A DNA stretch of 45,601 bases from Hydrogenophilaceae bacterium (GTDB lineage: Bacteria > Pseudomonadota > Gammaproteobacteria > Burkholderiales > Thiobacillaceae), in assembly GCA_024709485.1 (NCBI GenBank), contig JANJWO010000049.1, positions 1 through 45,601 on the forward strand. Reading direction: 5' to 3'. Positions 1 through 9,255 of the stretch are shown here, piece by piece. Position numbers and translations under genes: made by a program. How positions within the stretch are numbered: the stretch's first letter is position 1; every line of letters begins with the position of its first letter. The notes under the pieces were generated by a model. That model saw nothing but the letters and a program-made list of their open reading frames with translations. It was not told the DNA's origin and searched no databases.

Positions 1-238
1 GGATGCCGGCCTCGTCGGCGGCGAGCGCCATCGCCCCGCCCAGGGCATCGACTTCCTTGACCAGATGGCCCTTGCCGATGCCGCCGATGGACGGGTTGCA
101 GGACATGGCGCCGAGGGTTTCGATGTTGTGGCTCAGCAGCAGGGTCTTGGCACCGGCACGCGCGGCCGCCAGCGCGGCCTCGGTGCCGGCATGGCCGCCG
201 CCCACCACGATCACATCGAAAGTCTCGGGAAATTTCAT
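1..238 (-). CDS. mnmG: MnmG (GidA), tRNA uridine-5-carboxymethylaminomethyl modification enzyme, N-terminal part
   Basis: Only the first 79 codons are in the window; the gene continues past base 1. MnmG is the FAD-dependent partner of MnmE and installs the cmnm5 group on wobble uridine of certain tRNAs. The start ATG is at 238. The translation opens [20 protein letters not shown], containing the GxGxxG-type dinucleotide-binding loop ([11 protein letters not shown]), and continues with a stretch containing [18 protein letters not shown] that is highly conserved in the family. Its partner mnmE lies 6 kb away in the same window. It follows pxpA on the same strand with a 46-bp gap that holds a parS site. 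Identification is secure. Confidence 0.97.
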   Translation of the reverse strand, partial: MKFPETFDVIVVGGGHAGTEAALAAARAGAKTLLLSHNIETLGAMSCNPSIGGIGKGHLVKEVDALGGAMALAADEAGI

Positions 239-263
239 GGGCGCCATTCTACGCCACCGCGGC

Positions 264-277
264 GTTTCACGTGAAAC
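264..277. promoter_or_regulatory. parS: parS site 1 (ParB-binding palindrome)
   Basis: The palindrome GTTTCACGTGAAAC lies in the gap between pxpA and mnmG. With its neighbours (CGTTTCACGTGAAACA) it matches 15 of 16 positions of the parS consensus. ParB loads at such sites near oriC for chromosome segregation. It is one of three copies within 2.3 kb. Confidence 0.92.
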
Positions 278-284
278 AAACCCT

Positions 285-1001
285 TCATTCTCCTCGCAAC
301 GCCGCGCGCAGCATGCGCGCCAGTTCGGCCGCGCGCGGCCCCTCGCCGTGCAGGCAGAGCGTGTCGGCGCGCACTTGCAGGCGGCCCCCGTCCAGGGTTG
401 GCAGGCTTTCGCCGGCGGCGATTTTTTTCGCCTGGGTGCGGGCCGCCGCGGGTTCTTCGATGACCGCCCCGGCCATCGTCCGCGGCGCCAGCCGGCCATC
501 GCTCAAATAACGCCGGTCGGCAAACGCCTCTTGCAGCACGCTCAGCCCGGCCGCCCTTGCCCACGCCGCCAAGGGCGACGCCGCCAGCGCCACCAGCGCC
601 AGTCCCTCCAGCTCCCGCATCGCGGCAATGAGCGCATCGGCGGTCTCCCTATCCTGCGCCGCGCGGTTGTAGAGCGCGCCATGCGGTTTCACGTGAAACA
701 GCTCCATGCCCAGGCTGTCGGCGACGCGCTGCAAGGCCCGCGTCTGCGCCACGATCCAGCGGGTCAGATCGGCCGGCTTTGCCGGCATGGGCTTGCGCCC
801 GAAATTCGCCGGGTCCGGGTAGCTCGGGTGTGCGCCGGGCGCGGCGCCATGCTCTCTGGCCAGCAGCAGCGCGGCGCGCATGGACGCGGCATCCCCGGTG
901 TGCCCGCCGCAGGCGATCGACACCCGCTGCACATGCGGAACGATCAGCGCATCCGCGCCCCCCTCCCCCACATCGGCATTCAATTCGATCAGGCGGCCCA
1001 T
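285..1001 (-). CDS. pxpA: 5-oxoprolinase subunit PxpA (LamB/YcsF family)
   Basis: This 238-residue protein belongs to the LamB/YcsF family. With PxpB and PxpC it forms the ATP-dependent 5-oxoprolinase that opens pyroglutamate to glutamate. The family hallmarks are visible: [11 protein letters not shown] at the N-terminus, [10 protein letters not shown] near residue 30, and VKPHGALYN near residue 105. The start at 1001 (MGRLIELN) was chosen because the family begins this way; it overlaps the end of pxpC by 13 bp, indicating translational coupling. The codons for FHVK before PHGALYN are also a parS site, so this stretch carries two kinds of information. Confidence 0.95.
   Translation of the reverse strand: MGRLIELNADVGEGGADALIVPHVQRVSIACGGHTGDAASMRAALLLAREHGAAPGAHPSYPDPANFGRKPMPAKPADLTRWIVAQTRALQRVADSLGMELFHVKPHGALYNRAAQDRETADALIAAMRELEGLALVALAASPLAAWARAAGLSVLQEAFADRRYLSDGRLAPRTMAGAVIEEPAAARTQAKKIAAGESLPTLDGGRLQVRADTLCLHGEGPRAAELARMLRAALRGE
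686..699. promoter_or_regulatory. parS: parS site 2, inside pxpA
   Basis: GTTTCACGTGAAAC again, here inside the pxpA reading frame where it encodes part of the FHVK residues. The base after it (A at 700) matches the 16-bp consensus; the base before it (G at 685) does not. Confidence 0.92.
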
Positions 1002-1903
1002 GCGATCGCCTCGTCCAGATCCCGCTCGTGCTTGCGCCAGGCGGCCTGCGCCTCGGCGAGCGTGACGAAGGCGAAGGCCAGCCTGTCGCCCGGCCTCAGC
1101 TGGCCCAGGCGGGGCAGGTCCGCGGCAATGACCGCGGCGAGGACCGGATAGCCCCCCGTCACCGGCCCGTCCCAGCCGAGAATGATCGGCTGGCCGTCCG
1201 GCGGCACCTGGATCGCGCCCGGCAGCACCGCCTGCGAGGCCAGTTCGCCGCCGCGATACGCCAGCGCGGGCCCCGCCAGGCGCAGGCCGAGGCGGTTGGC
1301 ATCCGGCCCCACGGCAAACGTGCGCGCCGTCAATGCCTGCAACGCGGCATCGGCAAAGGCCGGCAGCTGCGGCCCGGGCAGGATGCGCAATGCGCTCTTG
1401 GCGCGCGGAAAAGTCAGCACGCCTTGGCGATGTCCTTGCGGTGCGCCCGTCGGCAGCATGTCGCCCGCCCGCAATGCGCGTCCCTGCCAGCCGCCGAAGC
1501 CGGACGGTAAAAAGGTCGCGCGGCTGCCCAATACCGGCGGCGCCTCGATCCCGCCGGCCACGGCCAGGTAGGCGCGCAGGCCCTTGTCCGCCTGCGCCAG
1601 CTCGAGCACGCCGCCGGGCGGGATCTCCAGGGTGCGGCCGCGCGGCAGCATGGCGTCGCCGCAACGCGCGCGCATGTCCGCGCCGCTCAACGCAATGCGC
1701 CCGCCCTCGGGAAAACGCAAAGCCGGCCCGCGCAGAAGCAGCTCGAGCCCCGCCGCCCGCTCCGGATTGCCCACCAGGCGGTTGGCCAGCATCAGGGCCG
1801 GCGCGTCCGCCGCCCCGCCCTCGGGCACGCCCTGGGCGCGGAACCCCGGCCGCCCCTGGTCCATCACCAGATCCAGCAAGCCGGGTTTGAGAACTTCGAT
1901 CAT
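989..1903 (-). CDS. pxpC: 5-oxoprolinase subunit PxpC (biotin-dependent carboxyltransferase-like, KipA family)
   Basis: This 304-residue protein of the KipA/allophanate-hydrolase-like family is the third component of 5-oxoprolinase. It opens MIEVLKPGLLDLVMDQGRPG, the typical family start, and contains the conserved GxxxGGAADAPALMLANRLVGN segment near residues 25-45 and YRGGELASQAVLPGAIQVPPDG in the C-terminal half. The ATG at 1903 overlaps the pxpB stop codon (ATGA), so the three genes form one coupled minus-strand operon in the order pxpB-pxpC-pxpA. Confidence 0.93.
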   Translation of the reverse strand: MIEVLKPGLLDLVMDQGRPGFRAQGVPEGGAADAPALMLANRLVGNPERAAGLELLLRGPALRFPEGGRIALSGADMRARCGDAMLPRGRTLEIPPGGVLELAQADKGLRAYLAVAGGIEAPPVLGSRATFLPSGFGGWQGRALRAGDMLPTGAPQGHRQGVLTFPRAKSALRILPGPQLPAFADAALQALTARTFAVGPDANRLGLRLAGPALAYRGGELASQAVLPGAIQVPPDGQPIILGWDGPVTGGYPVLAAVIAADLPRLGQLRPGDRLAFAFVTLAEAQAAWRKHERDLDEAIAWAA

Positions 1904-2526
1904 GCCGCCACCAGCCGCACAAGGTCGCCCGGCAGGAACCGCGTCGGCCGGCTGGCGGCGGGATCGAACAAGGGGACATCCGTGCTGCCGATCAGGTGCC
2001 AGCCCCCGGGCCCGGCCGCGGGATAGATCCCGCAATAGCCGCCGGCGAGCGCGACGCTGCCGGCGGGAACGGTTTTTCGCGGCCGGGCCCGGCGCGGCAA
2101 ATGCAGTTGCGCCGGCAGGCCTTCCAGATAGGCGAATCCCGGCTGGAAGCCGAGAAACTTCACCCGCAGCGTGAGCGAGCACAGCAGCCGGGCCAGGCTT
2201 TCCGCAGCCTGGCCGGCGCGCGCCGCCACCTCGGCCAGATCGTCGCCATCGAAGCGCACCGCGATGCGGTGTTCACTCGCCGGCGCGCCAGGTGCCCCGC
2301 TGTGCCCGTCGAGCACCTCCTCGAGCAAGGTCATCAGGCCGGCGGGGAGGGGCGCGCCGGGCGCCAACACGAGCAGCAGCGAGCCATCGGCCGGGACCAG
2401 CTCGGCAACCCCCGGCAAACGCGCTTCCAGCAGGCGCTGGTAAAGCGCCAGGCTGGCGGAGCCGGCGGCGAGGCAAAGCCCGCGGTCCGACATCCAGCGC
2501 AAGACTGGGGTTTCACGTGAAACCAT
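1900..2526 (-). CDS. pxpB: 5-oxoprolinase subunit PxpB (KipI family)
   Basis: This is the KipI-like subunit of 5-oxoprolinase. The conserved KFLGFQPGFAYLEGLP and the PAGSVALAGGYCGIYP segments sit in the C-terminal half, and the end is PTRFLPGDLVRLV as in the family. The start is uncertain. ATG 2526 would give MVSRET, residues encoded by the parS palindrome itself, and ATG 2493 (MSDRGLCL) gives a length closer to the family. Neither has a convincing ribosome-binding site. It is the first gene of the pxpBCA operon. Confidence 0.9.
   Translation of the reverse strand: MVSRETPVLRWMSDRGLCLAAGSASLALYQRLLEARLPGVAELVPADGSLLLVLAPGAPLPAGLMTLLEEVLDGHSGAPGAPASEHRIAVRFDGDDLAEVAARAGQAAESLARLLCSLTLRVKFLGFQPGFAYLEGLPAQLHLPRRARPRKTVPAGSVALAGGYCGIYPAAGPGGWHLIGSTDVPLFDPAASRPTRFLPGDLVRLVAA
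2510..2523. promoter_or_regulatory. parS: parS site 3, at the start of pxpB
   Basis: Third exact GTTTCACGTGAAAC palindrome. It covers the first codons after the upstream pxpB start candidate, or its leader if the downstream start is used. ParB bound here could affect pxpBCA expression (inference). Confidence 0.92.
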
Positions 2527-2595
2527 CAGCCGTCACCGCCGAATTGACGCAGCCTGCGCTTTAACGTAGTTTCCGGCATGTTCAAGGGATTTTTC

Positions 2596-3306
2596 ATGCC
2601 TGTGCTCATTCGCCTGCTGTTCGTGTTCGCCCTGAGTGTACCCGCTTTGGCCGTCGCCGCTTATGCGGCCATCAACCCCAGGCTGGCCAGTCTGCCCGTG
2701 GCGGAAAATCCGAAAAAAATCCTGCTGCTGCCACCGCAAATGTTCGTCGCCGAGCTGTCGGCCGGCGGTGTCATCCAGAAACAGGACGACTGGACCAGGC
2801 AGGCCAATGAAAATCTGCTGACCGCCACCGAAGCCTATTTCCGTGAAAGCGGGCGCTTCGAAGCCCTGCGCATGCCCCTGCTGGACAGCCAGGATGCGGA
2901 AACGGTGGTCAGCCACATCGGCCTGTATGACCGCGTGGCCTACGCCATCTACATATATGGCCGGGGCCTGAGCAGCGGCTGGCAACACAAGAAAGCCGAG
3001 TGGGATTATACGCTCGGCGAAGGATTGGCCTTCCTGCGCGAAAAAACCGGCGCCGATACCGCGCTGATTTTCACCGGTGCGGACATCATCGCCAGCGGGG
3101 GCCGCAAGGCCGCCTTCGCCGCCGGCCTGCTGCTGGGCATCGCCATTCCGGTCGGGCAGTCCTTCATCAGCGTCGGGCTGGCCGACCTGAGGAGCGGCGA
3201 CATCCGCTGGCTGTCCTATGACCAGAGCATGACGCTCGATTCGCGCGACCCTGCCGCCGTCCAGGAACTGGTGAAAGACTTCTTCACCAGCTACCCCCGG
3301 CAATGA
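2596..3306 (+). CDS. Exported protein of unknown function, first gene of an envelope operon
   Basis: A protein of about 236 residues with a cleavable-looking signal peptide (MPVLIRLLFVFALSVPALAVAAYA). I do not recognise the family; the body has a KKILLLPP strand near the start of the mature part and a later hydrophobic, glycine-rich stretch (AFAAGLLLGIAIPVG). ATG 2596 is preferred over ATG 2578 because AAGGGA stands 7 bp before it. The stop overlaps the start of the M48 protease gene by 4 bp (ATGA), and that gene overlaps the lipoprotein gene behind it, so the three are co-translated and probably act together in the periplasm. Confidence 0.75.
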   Translation: MPVLIRLLFVFALSVPALAVAAYAAINPRLASLPVAENPKKILLLPPQMFVAELSAGGVIQKQDDWTRQANENLLTATEAYFRESGRFEALRMPLLDSQDAETVVSHIGLYDRVAYAIYIYGRGLSSGWQHKKAEWDYTLGEGLAFLREKTGADTALIFTGADIIASGGRKAAFAAGLLLGIAIPVGQSFISVGLADLRSGDIRWLSYDQSMTLDSRDPAAVQELVKDFFTSYPRQ

Positions 3307-4427
3307 ATCGGCGGCTCCTGGGCGGACTGTTCGCGCTGGCCTCGTGCGCGCCCGCTTTCGCCGACGATATCGTGCCCTGGGCCTACCCGGTCGGCGCCGC
3401 CGGCCTGGAGCGGGAAGAACGGAACCTCTGGGCCGACGCCGAGGAGTTCGACAAGGCGCTGGGCCGCGCCGGCAAACTGCGCAAGGACCCCGAACTCAAC
3501 GCCTATCTGCAAAAGGTCATGGACAGGCTTTATCCGGAGTTTGGCGGCAAGCTGCGCATCCAGGCGCTCGACGCCAACCAGCTGAATGCCTTCGCCCTGC
3601 CCAACGGCAGCATCTACATCAACACCGGGCTGCTGGCCCGGCTGCAGAACGAGGCCCAGCTCGCCACGGTGCTGGCGCACGAGGGCGCGCATTTCGTACA
3701 CCGCCATTCCTACCAGCAACTGGAAAACGCCAAAAGCATGAGCGTGGTCGCCCTGGTCATCGGCATGGCCGGCGTGCCGATCGTCGGCAACGCGGTCGCG
3801 CTGGGCTCGATGTCGGGATTTTCCCGCGAGCATGAAGGCGAAGCCGACCATATCGGCTACCAGCGGCTGGTCAAGGCCGGCTATGCCGCCAAGGAGGCGC
3901 CCAGGACCTTCACGCACCTGATCGCCGAGATCAAGGCGCTGGAAATCGACGAGCCGTTTTTTTTCGCCAGCCACCCCAAGCTGCAGGATCGCGTGGACAT
4001 CCTCGGCGAGCTGGCCAAGGATGCCGCGAATGGCGAGGCGGGATACGAGGCCTACGTCATGGCCATGCGCGGGGTGCGCCTCGCCGCCCTGCAGCAAGAC
4101 CTCGAGGCCTACCGCTACCAGCAGCTGATTCTGGTGCTGTCCGACCCCGAGCGCCGCCGCGAATACCCGCCGGAAGCCGGTTTTTTTCTGGGCGAGGCCT
4201 ATCGGCTGCGCCTTCAGGCGGGCGATTTGGATCGGGCCGAACGTGAGTACACACTTTCCATAGAATTGGCTCCTGGATTTGCCCCCGCCTACCGTGCCCT
4301 GGGGCTGCTGCACTACAAGCGCGGCGACAACGCCCGCGCCGCGCCCCTGTTCAGGCGCTATCTGGAACTTGCGCCCGACGCCCCCGATCGCGGCTATGTC
4401 GAGGCTTACCTGAAAGAATCCGGCTGA
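3303..4427 (+). CDS. Periplasmic M48-family zinc metalloprotease with TPR-like C-terminus
   Basis: This 374-residue protein has a signal peptide (MNRRLLGGLFALASCAPAFA). The zinc-protease motif HEGAH is at about residues 126-130 and the third zinc ligand is in EHEGEAD at about 176-182, the arrangement of M48 enzymes such as BepA and LoiP. The last 90 residues (GEAYRLRLQAGDLDRAEREY, then ALGLLHYKRGDNARAAPLF) look like tetratricopeptide repeats, as in BepA, which degrades or helps assemble outer-membrane proteins. It lacks BepA's exact neighbours, so I assign only the family. It overlaps genes on both sides by 1-4 bp. Confidence 0.88.
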   Translation: MNRRLLGGLFALASCAPAFADDIVPWAYPVGAAGLEREERNLWADAEEFDKALGRAGKLRKDPELNAYLQKVMDRLYPEFGGKLRIQALDANQLNAFALPNGSIYINTGLLARLQNEAQLATVLAHEGAHFVHRHSYQQLENAKSMSVVALVIGMAGVPIVGNAVALGSMSGFSREHEGEADHIGYQRLVKAGYAAKEAPRTFTHLIAEIKALEIDEPFFFASHPKLQDRVDILGELAKDAANGEAGYEAYVMAMRGVRLAALQQDLEAYRYQQLILVLSDPERRREYPPEAGFFLGEAYRLRLQAGDLDRAEREYTLSIELAPGFAPAYRALGLLHYKRGDNARAAPLFRRYLELAPDAPDRGYVEAYLKESG

Positions 4428-4981
4428 TGAAATACCTGCGCCATTCGCTGTTTCTGCTGTTGCTGACGCTGGGCGGCTGCGCGCCCTGGTCCGCCGTCGA
4501 CCCCGACAACCGCAGCATCTCGATCAAGGACGATTACGCCCTGCAGGCGCCGCTCGGCTGGGTGCGCAAGAATTATGACCTGTATGACGTCTTCTTCTCG
4601 CGCGACGGCCCGGTGCTGAACTTCATCGCCGCCTACCGCGAAAAGCACGACCGCGAACTGGCCCACACCAAGCGCAAGACCAGCCCGGAGCTGCTGCCGC
4701 AGGAAGTTGCCGAACTGGTCATCGCCGAGCAAAAGGCCGTGAGCGCGCGCGGCGCCTTCAGCGTGCTCTCCAACCGCCCCGCCAGCATCGGCGGCAAGCC
4801 CGCGGTGCGCGTGCACACCCGCTGGAAAACCGAGCGCGGCCTGCCCATCGAGCGGCTGACCTACGCCCTGGTCGACCACAGGGGCCGTCTCGCCTTCATC
4901 TACGAAGCGCCGGGGCTGGTGTACTTCCCCAAGGGGCTGGACGATTTCGAAACCATGATGAAAAGCGTGGTTTTCCTCTGA
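4427..4981 (+). CDS. Lipoprotein of unknown function
   Basis: A 184-residue protein with a clear lipoprotein signal (MKYLRHSLFLLLLTLGGCAP, lipobox LGGC with Cys at residue 18). The mature part begins with a GWVRKNYDLYDVFFSRDGP-like strand region; I do not recognise a named family. Its ATG shares a base with the stop of the M48 protease gene (TGATG), so it is translationally coupled and is likely a membrane-anchored partner or substrate of that protease (inference). Confidence 0.8.
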   Translation: MKYLRHSLFLLLLTLGGCAPWSAVDPDNRSISIKDDYALQAPLGWVRKNYDLYDVFFSRDGPVLNFIAAYREKHDRELAHTKRKTSPELLPQEVAELVIAEQKAVSARGAFSVLSNRPASIGGKPAVRVHTRWKTERGLPIERLTYALVDHRGRLAFIYEAPGLVYFPKGLDDFETMMKSVVFL

Positions 4982-5071
4982 CCGGCATTCCTGCGCCGCG
5001 TGCTAGAATGCGGCGCCTTGCCGAGGGCACCGCGCCCTCCATCCGAAACCACCTGCGGCACGCCGGCACTC

Positions 5072-5896
5072 ATGATTTCCCCCTACTGGAAAGCGCGTAT
5101 CGCGCGCGACCTGACCAATCTGTCGCTCCTGCGCCAGCCGCCCTGCGACGGCCAGATCGTCAGCCTGCACCAGTCCGGCACCCATTGGCTGCGGCACATG
5201 CTGTCGGTGCTCATGGCCAGGCTCTACGACTTGCCCGAACCGGTGCATTTGCAGGACAGCGACTTCATCCCCTCGCCCAAACAGGCTTCGAAATATTCCG
5301 GGATTCTGCGCATCGTCAGCAGCCACGCCATCGCCTCGCCGCTGTTGACGAACAGGCTCGCCCTTGCCTTCGTGTGCCTGCCCAGATACCTGCTGCTGGT
5401 GCGCGACCCGCGCATCATCCTGGCCTCGCACTACCAGCGCGAAAAGTCACGATACAACATCGCCTTTTCCGAGTACCTGCGCGCCGACCTGGCGGCCTTG
5501 CACAAAGCCGGAACGCGGCGGCGCTTCGACAAGGACATCTGGTGGGACATCCGCTTTCAGAACAGCTGGGCAAAAATGCTGGCCCTGATGCCCGAGCAAA
5601 TGCGCCTGGTCCGCTACGAAGACCTGCGCCGCGACACCGCCGGGCAGCTGGCGGACATCGCGCGCTTCCTGGGCCTGCCCGAGGCCGGTGCCGAGGACCT
5701 GGCCTACGCCATCGCCCAGTCCTCCAAGGAGGCCATGTCGAAAAAGGAGGCGCCCGGCGCCAAATACACGGTGGTGCGCAAGGACGAGGCCAACCCCCTT
5801 GCCGCCTACTCGGACGAAGACAAGCGTTTTTTCCTGCAAACCTACCGCAAATACTGCCGCGCCGACTTCGGCTACGACCTCGAAGCCGGCTGGTAG
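5072..5896 (+). CDS. Sulfotransferase domain protein
   Basis: This 274-residue protein resembles PAPS-dependent sulfotransferases. LHQSGTHWLRHML near residue 35 fits the 5'-phosphosulfate-binding loop, and LLVRDPRIILASHY near residue 112 fits the 3'-phosphate-binding (RDPR) motif. VRYEDLRRD near residue 182 is also typical. It would transfer sulfate from PAPS to an unknown acceptor, possibly a surface glycan. The start at 5072 (MISPYW) was preferred to upstream starts, whose translation is not family-like. TAGAAT at 5004-5009 is a plausible -10 box. It stands alone between the envelope operon and the convergent mnmE. Confidence 0.82.
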   Translation: MISPYWKARIARDLTNLSLLRQPPCDGQIVSLHQSGTHWLRHMLSVLMARLYDLPEPVHLQDSDFIPSPKQASKYSGILRIVSSHAIASPLLTNRLALAFVCLPRYLLLVRDPRIILASHYQREKSRYNIAFSEYLRADLAALHKAGTRRRFDKDIWWDIRFQNSWAKMLALMPEQMRLVRYEDLRRDTAGQLADIARFLGLPEAGAEDLAYAIAQSSKEAMSKKEAPGAKYTVVRKDEANPLAAYSDEDKRFFLQTYRKYCRADFGYDLEAGW

Positions 5897-5925
5897 GCTT
5901 TTGATTCCCTTTCCAAATCAAGGAT

Positions 5926-5941
5926 GGCGCGAAGACGCGCC
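5926..5941. terminator. Hairpin between the convergent sulfotransferase and mnmE genes
   Basis: GGCGCG-AAGA-CGCGCC forms a tight GC stem between two convergent genes. It has no T-run, so it is at best a weak or factor-dependent terminator. Confidence 0.35.
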
Positions 5942-6000
5942 GCGGACAGAGTCTGGAGCCTATGCGGCAAGGCGAGGTCGGCGTCGGTGCGGAAACGGCA

Positions 6001-7341
6001 TCACTTGCCGATGCAGAAACGGCCGAAGATCTCGCCCAGCAAATCGTCCGGCGTCAGCTCGCCGGTGATCTCCGACAGCGCCGCCTGCGCGAGGCGCAAC
6101 TCCTCCGCCTGCAGTTCGAGCCGTCCCGACAGGTTGTGCGCCGCCTGCAGGCAGGCCTGGGCGCGGGAGAGGGCATCGAGATGGCGGCGGCGCGCCATGA
6201 AGCCGCCTTCGCCCGCCGGCTGCCAGCCGGCCTGGCGCAGCAGCTCCGCGCGCAACAGCTCGATGCCGGCGCCGGTTTTCGCGGACAGCCAGAGCTCCGG
6301 CCCGGGCGCGACGCGCGCCGCCGCGCCGGAAAGATCGATCTTGTTGTGCACGGTGATGCGGGCAATGCCCTGGGGCAGGCGCGCGAGGATGGCGCGTTCC
6401 GCCTCGCCCAGGCCATGCTGGCTGTCCACCAGCAAAAGCGCGATGCCCGCTTGTTCCACCGCCGCCCAGGCGCGGGCGATGCCCAGCTGTTCCACCGGAT
6501 CGGCGGTGGCGCGCAGGCCGGCGGTGTCGATGAGGTGAAAGCTCACCCCCTCGATGTGGATTTCTTCGCGCAAGGCGTCGCGCGTGGTGCCGGCGATGTC
6601 GGTGACGATGGCGACCTCCTGCCCGGCCAGCGCGTTCATCAGGCTCGACTTGCCGACATTGGGCTGGCCGATCAGCGCCACCTGCACACCGTGGCGCAGC
6701 AGCGCGCCCTGCCTGGCCGCGGCCAGCACGCCGGCCAATTCCCGCAGGGTTTCGGCGATGCCGGCGTCGACCTTGTGCTGTTCCGCCGCGACCACATCCT
6801 CCTCTTCGGGAAAATCCAGGCTCGCCTCCACGCGCATGCGCAATTCGGTCAGGCGCGCCTGCATGGCCCGAACGCGGCGCGAGAATTCGCCGGAAAGCGA
6901 CTGCAGCGCCGAGCGGGCGGCCTCGGCGGAAGAGGCGTCGATGAGATCGGCCACGCTCTCCGCCTGCGCCAGATCGAGCTTGCCGTTGAGATAGGCGCGA
7001 TAGGTGAACTCGCCGGGGTTTGCGAGGCGCGCGCCCAGCTCGATACAGCGCGCGAGCAACGCCTGCATCACCGCGGGCCCGCCGTGGCCCTGCAGCTCCA
7101 GCACATGCTCGCCGGTGAAGGAATGCGGGGCGGGAAAATACAGCGCAATGCCCTGGTCGATGGGCCGGCCGCCGGCGTCGCGAAAGGCGGTGTAGCGGGC
7201 GTGGCGCGGCGCCGGCAGCCCCCCGATCAGGCCCTGGGCCAGGGCCTGCAGATCGCCGCCCGAAACACGCACCACCCCGATGCCGCCGCGGCCCGGCGGC
7301 GTGGCGATGGCGGCGACCGGCTCGGCGCTATTTTTTCGCAT
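6001..7341 (-). CDS. mnmE: MnmE (TrmE), tRNA modification GTPase
   Basis: This 446-residue protein is the GTPase partner of MnmG in wobble-uridine modification. The N-terminal formyl-THF-binding domain contains [18 protein letters not shown]. The G domain has [14 protein letters not shown] (P-loop), DIAGTTRD (G2) and DTAGLR (G3). The protein ends in FCIGK, the invariant catalytic-cysteine tail of the family. The start at 7341 ([17 protein letters not shown]) overlaps the end of yidC by 14 bp, so the gene is coupled to the yidC operon. Confidence 0.97.
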   Translation of the reverse strand: MRKNSAEPVAAIATPPGRGGIGVVRVSGGDLQALAQGLIGGLPAPRHARYTAFRDAGGRPIDQGIALYFPAPHSFTGEHVLELQGHGGPAVMQALLARCIELGARLANPGEFTYRAYLNGKLDLAQAESVADLIDASSAEAARSALQSLSGEFSRRVRAMQARLTELRMRVEASLDFPEEEDVVAAEQHKVDAGIAETLRELAGVLAAARQGALLRHGVQVALIGQPNVGKSSLMNALAGQEVAIVTDIAGTTRDALREEIHIEGVSFHLIDTAGLRATADPVEQLGIARAWAAVEQAGIALLLVDSQHGLGEAERAILARLPQGIARITVHNKIDLSGAAARVAPGPELWLSAKTGAGIELLRAELLRQAGWQPAGEGGFMARRRHLDALSRAQACLQAAHNLSGRLELQAEELRLAQAALSEITGELTPDDLLGEIFGRFCIGK

Positions 7342-8980
7342 GGGCGGGCTTGCCGCCTGCGCCATCGCCGTACTTCTTGTTGATCGCCCACTGCTGCGCA
7401 ATCGACAGGATGTTGCTGAGCAGCCAGTACAGCACCAGGCCGGAGGCGAAGAAGATGAACATCACGCTGAAGGCGATGGGCATGAACATCATGATCTTGG
7501 CCTGCAGCGGGTCCGGCGGCGTGGGGTTGAGCTTGACCTGGATGATGGAGGTGATGCCCATCAGCACCGGCAGCACATAGTAGGGGTCCGGCGCCGAGAG
7601 GTCGGTGATCCAGCCCAGCCAGGGCGCGCCGCGCATTTCCACCGCCGCGATCAGCACATAGTACAGCGCGATGAACACCGGAATCTGCAGCAGGATGGGC
7701 ATGCAGCCGCCCAGCGGATTGACCTTCTCCTTTTTGTAGAGGTCGGCCATGGCCTGGTGCAGCTTCTGGCGGTCGTCGCCGTGAATTTCCTTCATTTTTT
7801 GCAGGCGCGGCGCCAGCGCGCGCATCTGCGCCATGCCCTTGTAGCCCGAAGCGGAGAGCGGGAACAGCGCCAGCTTGAGCAGCACGGTGAAGATCACGAT
7901 GGCCCAGCCCCAGTTGCCGACCAGCAGGTAGATTTTGTCCAGCGCCCAGAACATCGGCGCGGCAATCGGCGTGAGCCAGCCGTAATCGCGGGTCAGCGCC
8001 AGGCCCGGCGCGGCCGCCTCCAGCGCGTTCTGGAGTTGCGGGCCGGCGTACAGACGGGCGGTCAGCGTCAGCGTCTGCCCCGGCGCCAGCGCGCCCTGCG
8101 GCTGCTTGTAGCCGGCGGAATACAGATCGTCGCCGAGCTTGTCGGCATAGTAGGTGCGCGACTCCCCCGCCTTGGGCAGCCAGGCCGCGACAAAGTGATG
8201 CTGCAGCATCGCCACCCAGCCATCCTTGGCGGTCTTCTGGAATTCCGCGTCACCCTCGGCGATGTCCTGAAACTTGATCTTCTGGAACTTGGCGGCGTCG
8301 GTGTACACCGCGGGCCCGGTAAAGGTGTACATGAATTTCGATTCGCCGGCCGGCGCCCGGCCATTGCGGACCAGCTGTCCGTAGCTTTCGATCTGCACCG
8401 GCGCGCTGCCGGCATTGCTGATTTTCTGGATGAGCTCGATCTGGTAGCTGCCGCGGCGGAAAACGTAGGTTTTCTCGACCGTCATCCCGGTTGCGGGATT
8501 GTGCCAGGTCATGGGAACGGCCAGGGTGTCGCCGCTCAGCTTGTAGACGCCGGGGGTCAGCTGGAAGACATCCTTGTGCGTGGGCAAGCCCCAGAGCAGC
8601 CCGTTTTGCGCCACATAGGGCGCCGCGGCCGAGTCGTCCAGAAGCACCAATGCCTTGCCCGCATCGTCCACCTGGTGATAGCCGGTCAGTTCCAGTTTGC
8701 GCAAGTCGCCGCCGTTGGCGTCGATCTCCGCCCGATAGACATCGGTTTCGACGATGGCGCGCGCGCCCTTGGCGAAGCCCTTGCCCTGCGGCGCCTGTTG
8801 GACCGCCGGCTGCGCGGTTTGCTGGGGTGCGGTCGCCGCCGGCACGCCATCTGCCGGTTTGGCCGCCTGTTGGGCCGTGGCCTGGGTTTGCGGCGCCTGA
8901 TCCTTGGTTTGCCAGGCCTCCCACAACAACAGCAGGGAGAAGGAGAACACGACAAAAAGAATCAGACGTTGGGTATCCAT
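7328..8980 (-). CDS. yidC: YidC, inner-membrane protein insertase
   Basis: This 550-residue protein inserts and folds inner-membrane proteins, alone or with SecYEG. An N-terminal anchor ([23 protein letters not shown]) is followed by an Ala/Gln-rich linker and a large periplasmic domain. The insertase core begins near residue 350 with [28 protein letters not shown], with a basic cytoplasmic loop ([31 protein letters not shown]) and [16 protein letters not shown]. The length is normal for a proteobacterial YidC. It belongs to the rpmH-rnpA-yidD-yidC-mnmE series. Confidence 0.97.
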   Translation of the reverse strand: MDTQRLILFVVFSFSLLLLWEAWQTKDQAPQTQATAQQAAKPADGVPAATAPQQTAQPAVQQAPQGKGFAKGARAIVETDVYRAEIDANGGDLRKLELTGYHQVDDAGKALVLLDDSAAAPYVAQNGLLWGLPTHKDVFQLTPGVYKLSGDTLAVPMTWHNPATGMTVEKTYVFRRGSYQIELIQKISNAGSAPVQIESYGQLVRNGRAPAGESKFMYTFTGPAVYTDAAKFQKIKFQDIAEGDAEFQKTAKDGWVAMLQHHFVAAWLPKAGESRTYYADKLGDDLYSAGYKQPQGALAPGQTLTLTARLYAGPQLQNALEAAAPGLALTRDYGWLTPIAAPMFWALDKIYLLVGNWGWAIVIFTVLLKLALFPLSASGYKGMAQMRALAPRLQKMKEIHGDDRQKLHQAMADLYKKEKVNPLGGCMPILLQIPVFIALYYVLIAAVEMRGAPWLGWITDLSAPDPYYVLPVLMGITSIIQVKLNPTPPDPLQAKIMMFMPIAFSVMFIFFASGLVLYWLLSNILSIAQQWAINKKYGDGAGGKPAHAKK

Positions 8981-9042
8981 GATTTTAGTGTTTCGCCTTG
9001 AAGCGCTGCTATCGCAACAGCCTTATATTTAGGGCACCGGCA

Positions 9043-9255
9043 TTACGGTACCGGGTCGTGACCGCCCGGGCAGCCTGGCCGGCAGCGGCCGATCCGCTTG
9101 ATCGCCAGCCATCCGCCCTTGATCGCGCCATGCTTGCGCAAGGCCTCGAGCGTGTATTGCGAACAGCTGGGCAAATAGCGGCAGCTGGGCGGCAAAAGCG
9201 GGCTGATGGCGTATTGATAAGCCCGCACCAGCAGAATCAGCAGGCGGGAGAGCAT
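9043..9255 (-). CDS. yidD: YidD, membrane protein insertion efficiency factor
   Basis: A 70-residue protein with the family cysteine-rich core [15 protein letters not shown] and the later CRPGCPGG. YidD assists YidC-dependent membrane protein insertion at the inner face of the membrane. Its start overlaps the end of rnpA by 19 bp, the usual coupled arrangement in proteobacteria. Confidence 0.94.
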   Translation of the reverse strand: MLSRLLILLVRAYQYAISPLLPPSCRYLPSCSQYTLEALRKHGAIKGGWLAIKRIGRCRPGCPGGHDPVP

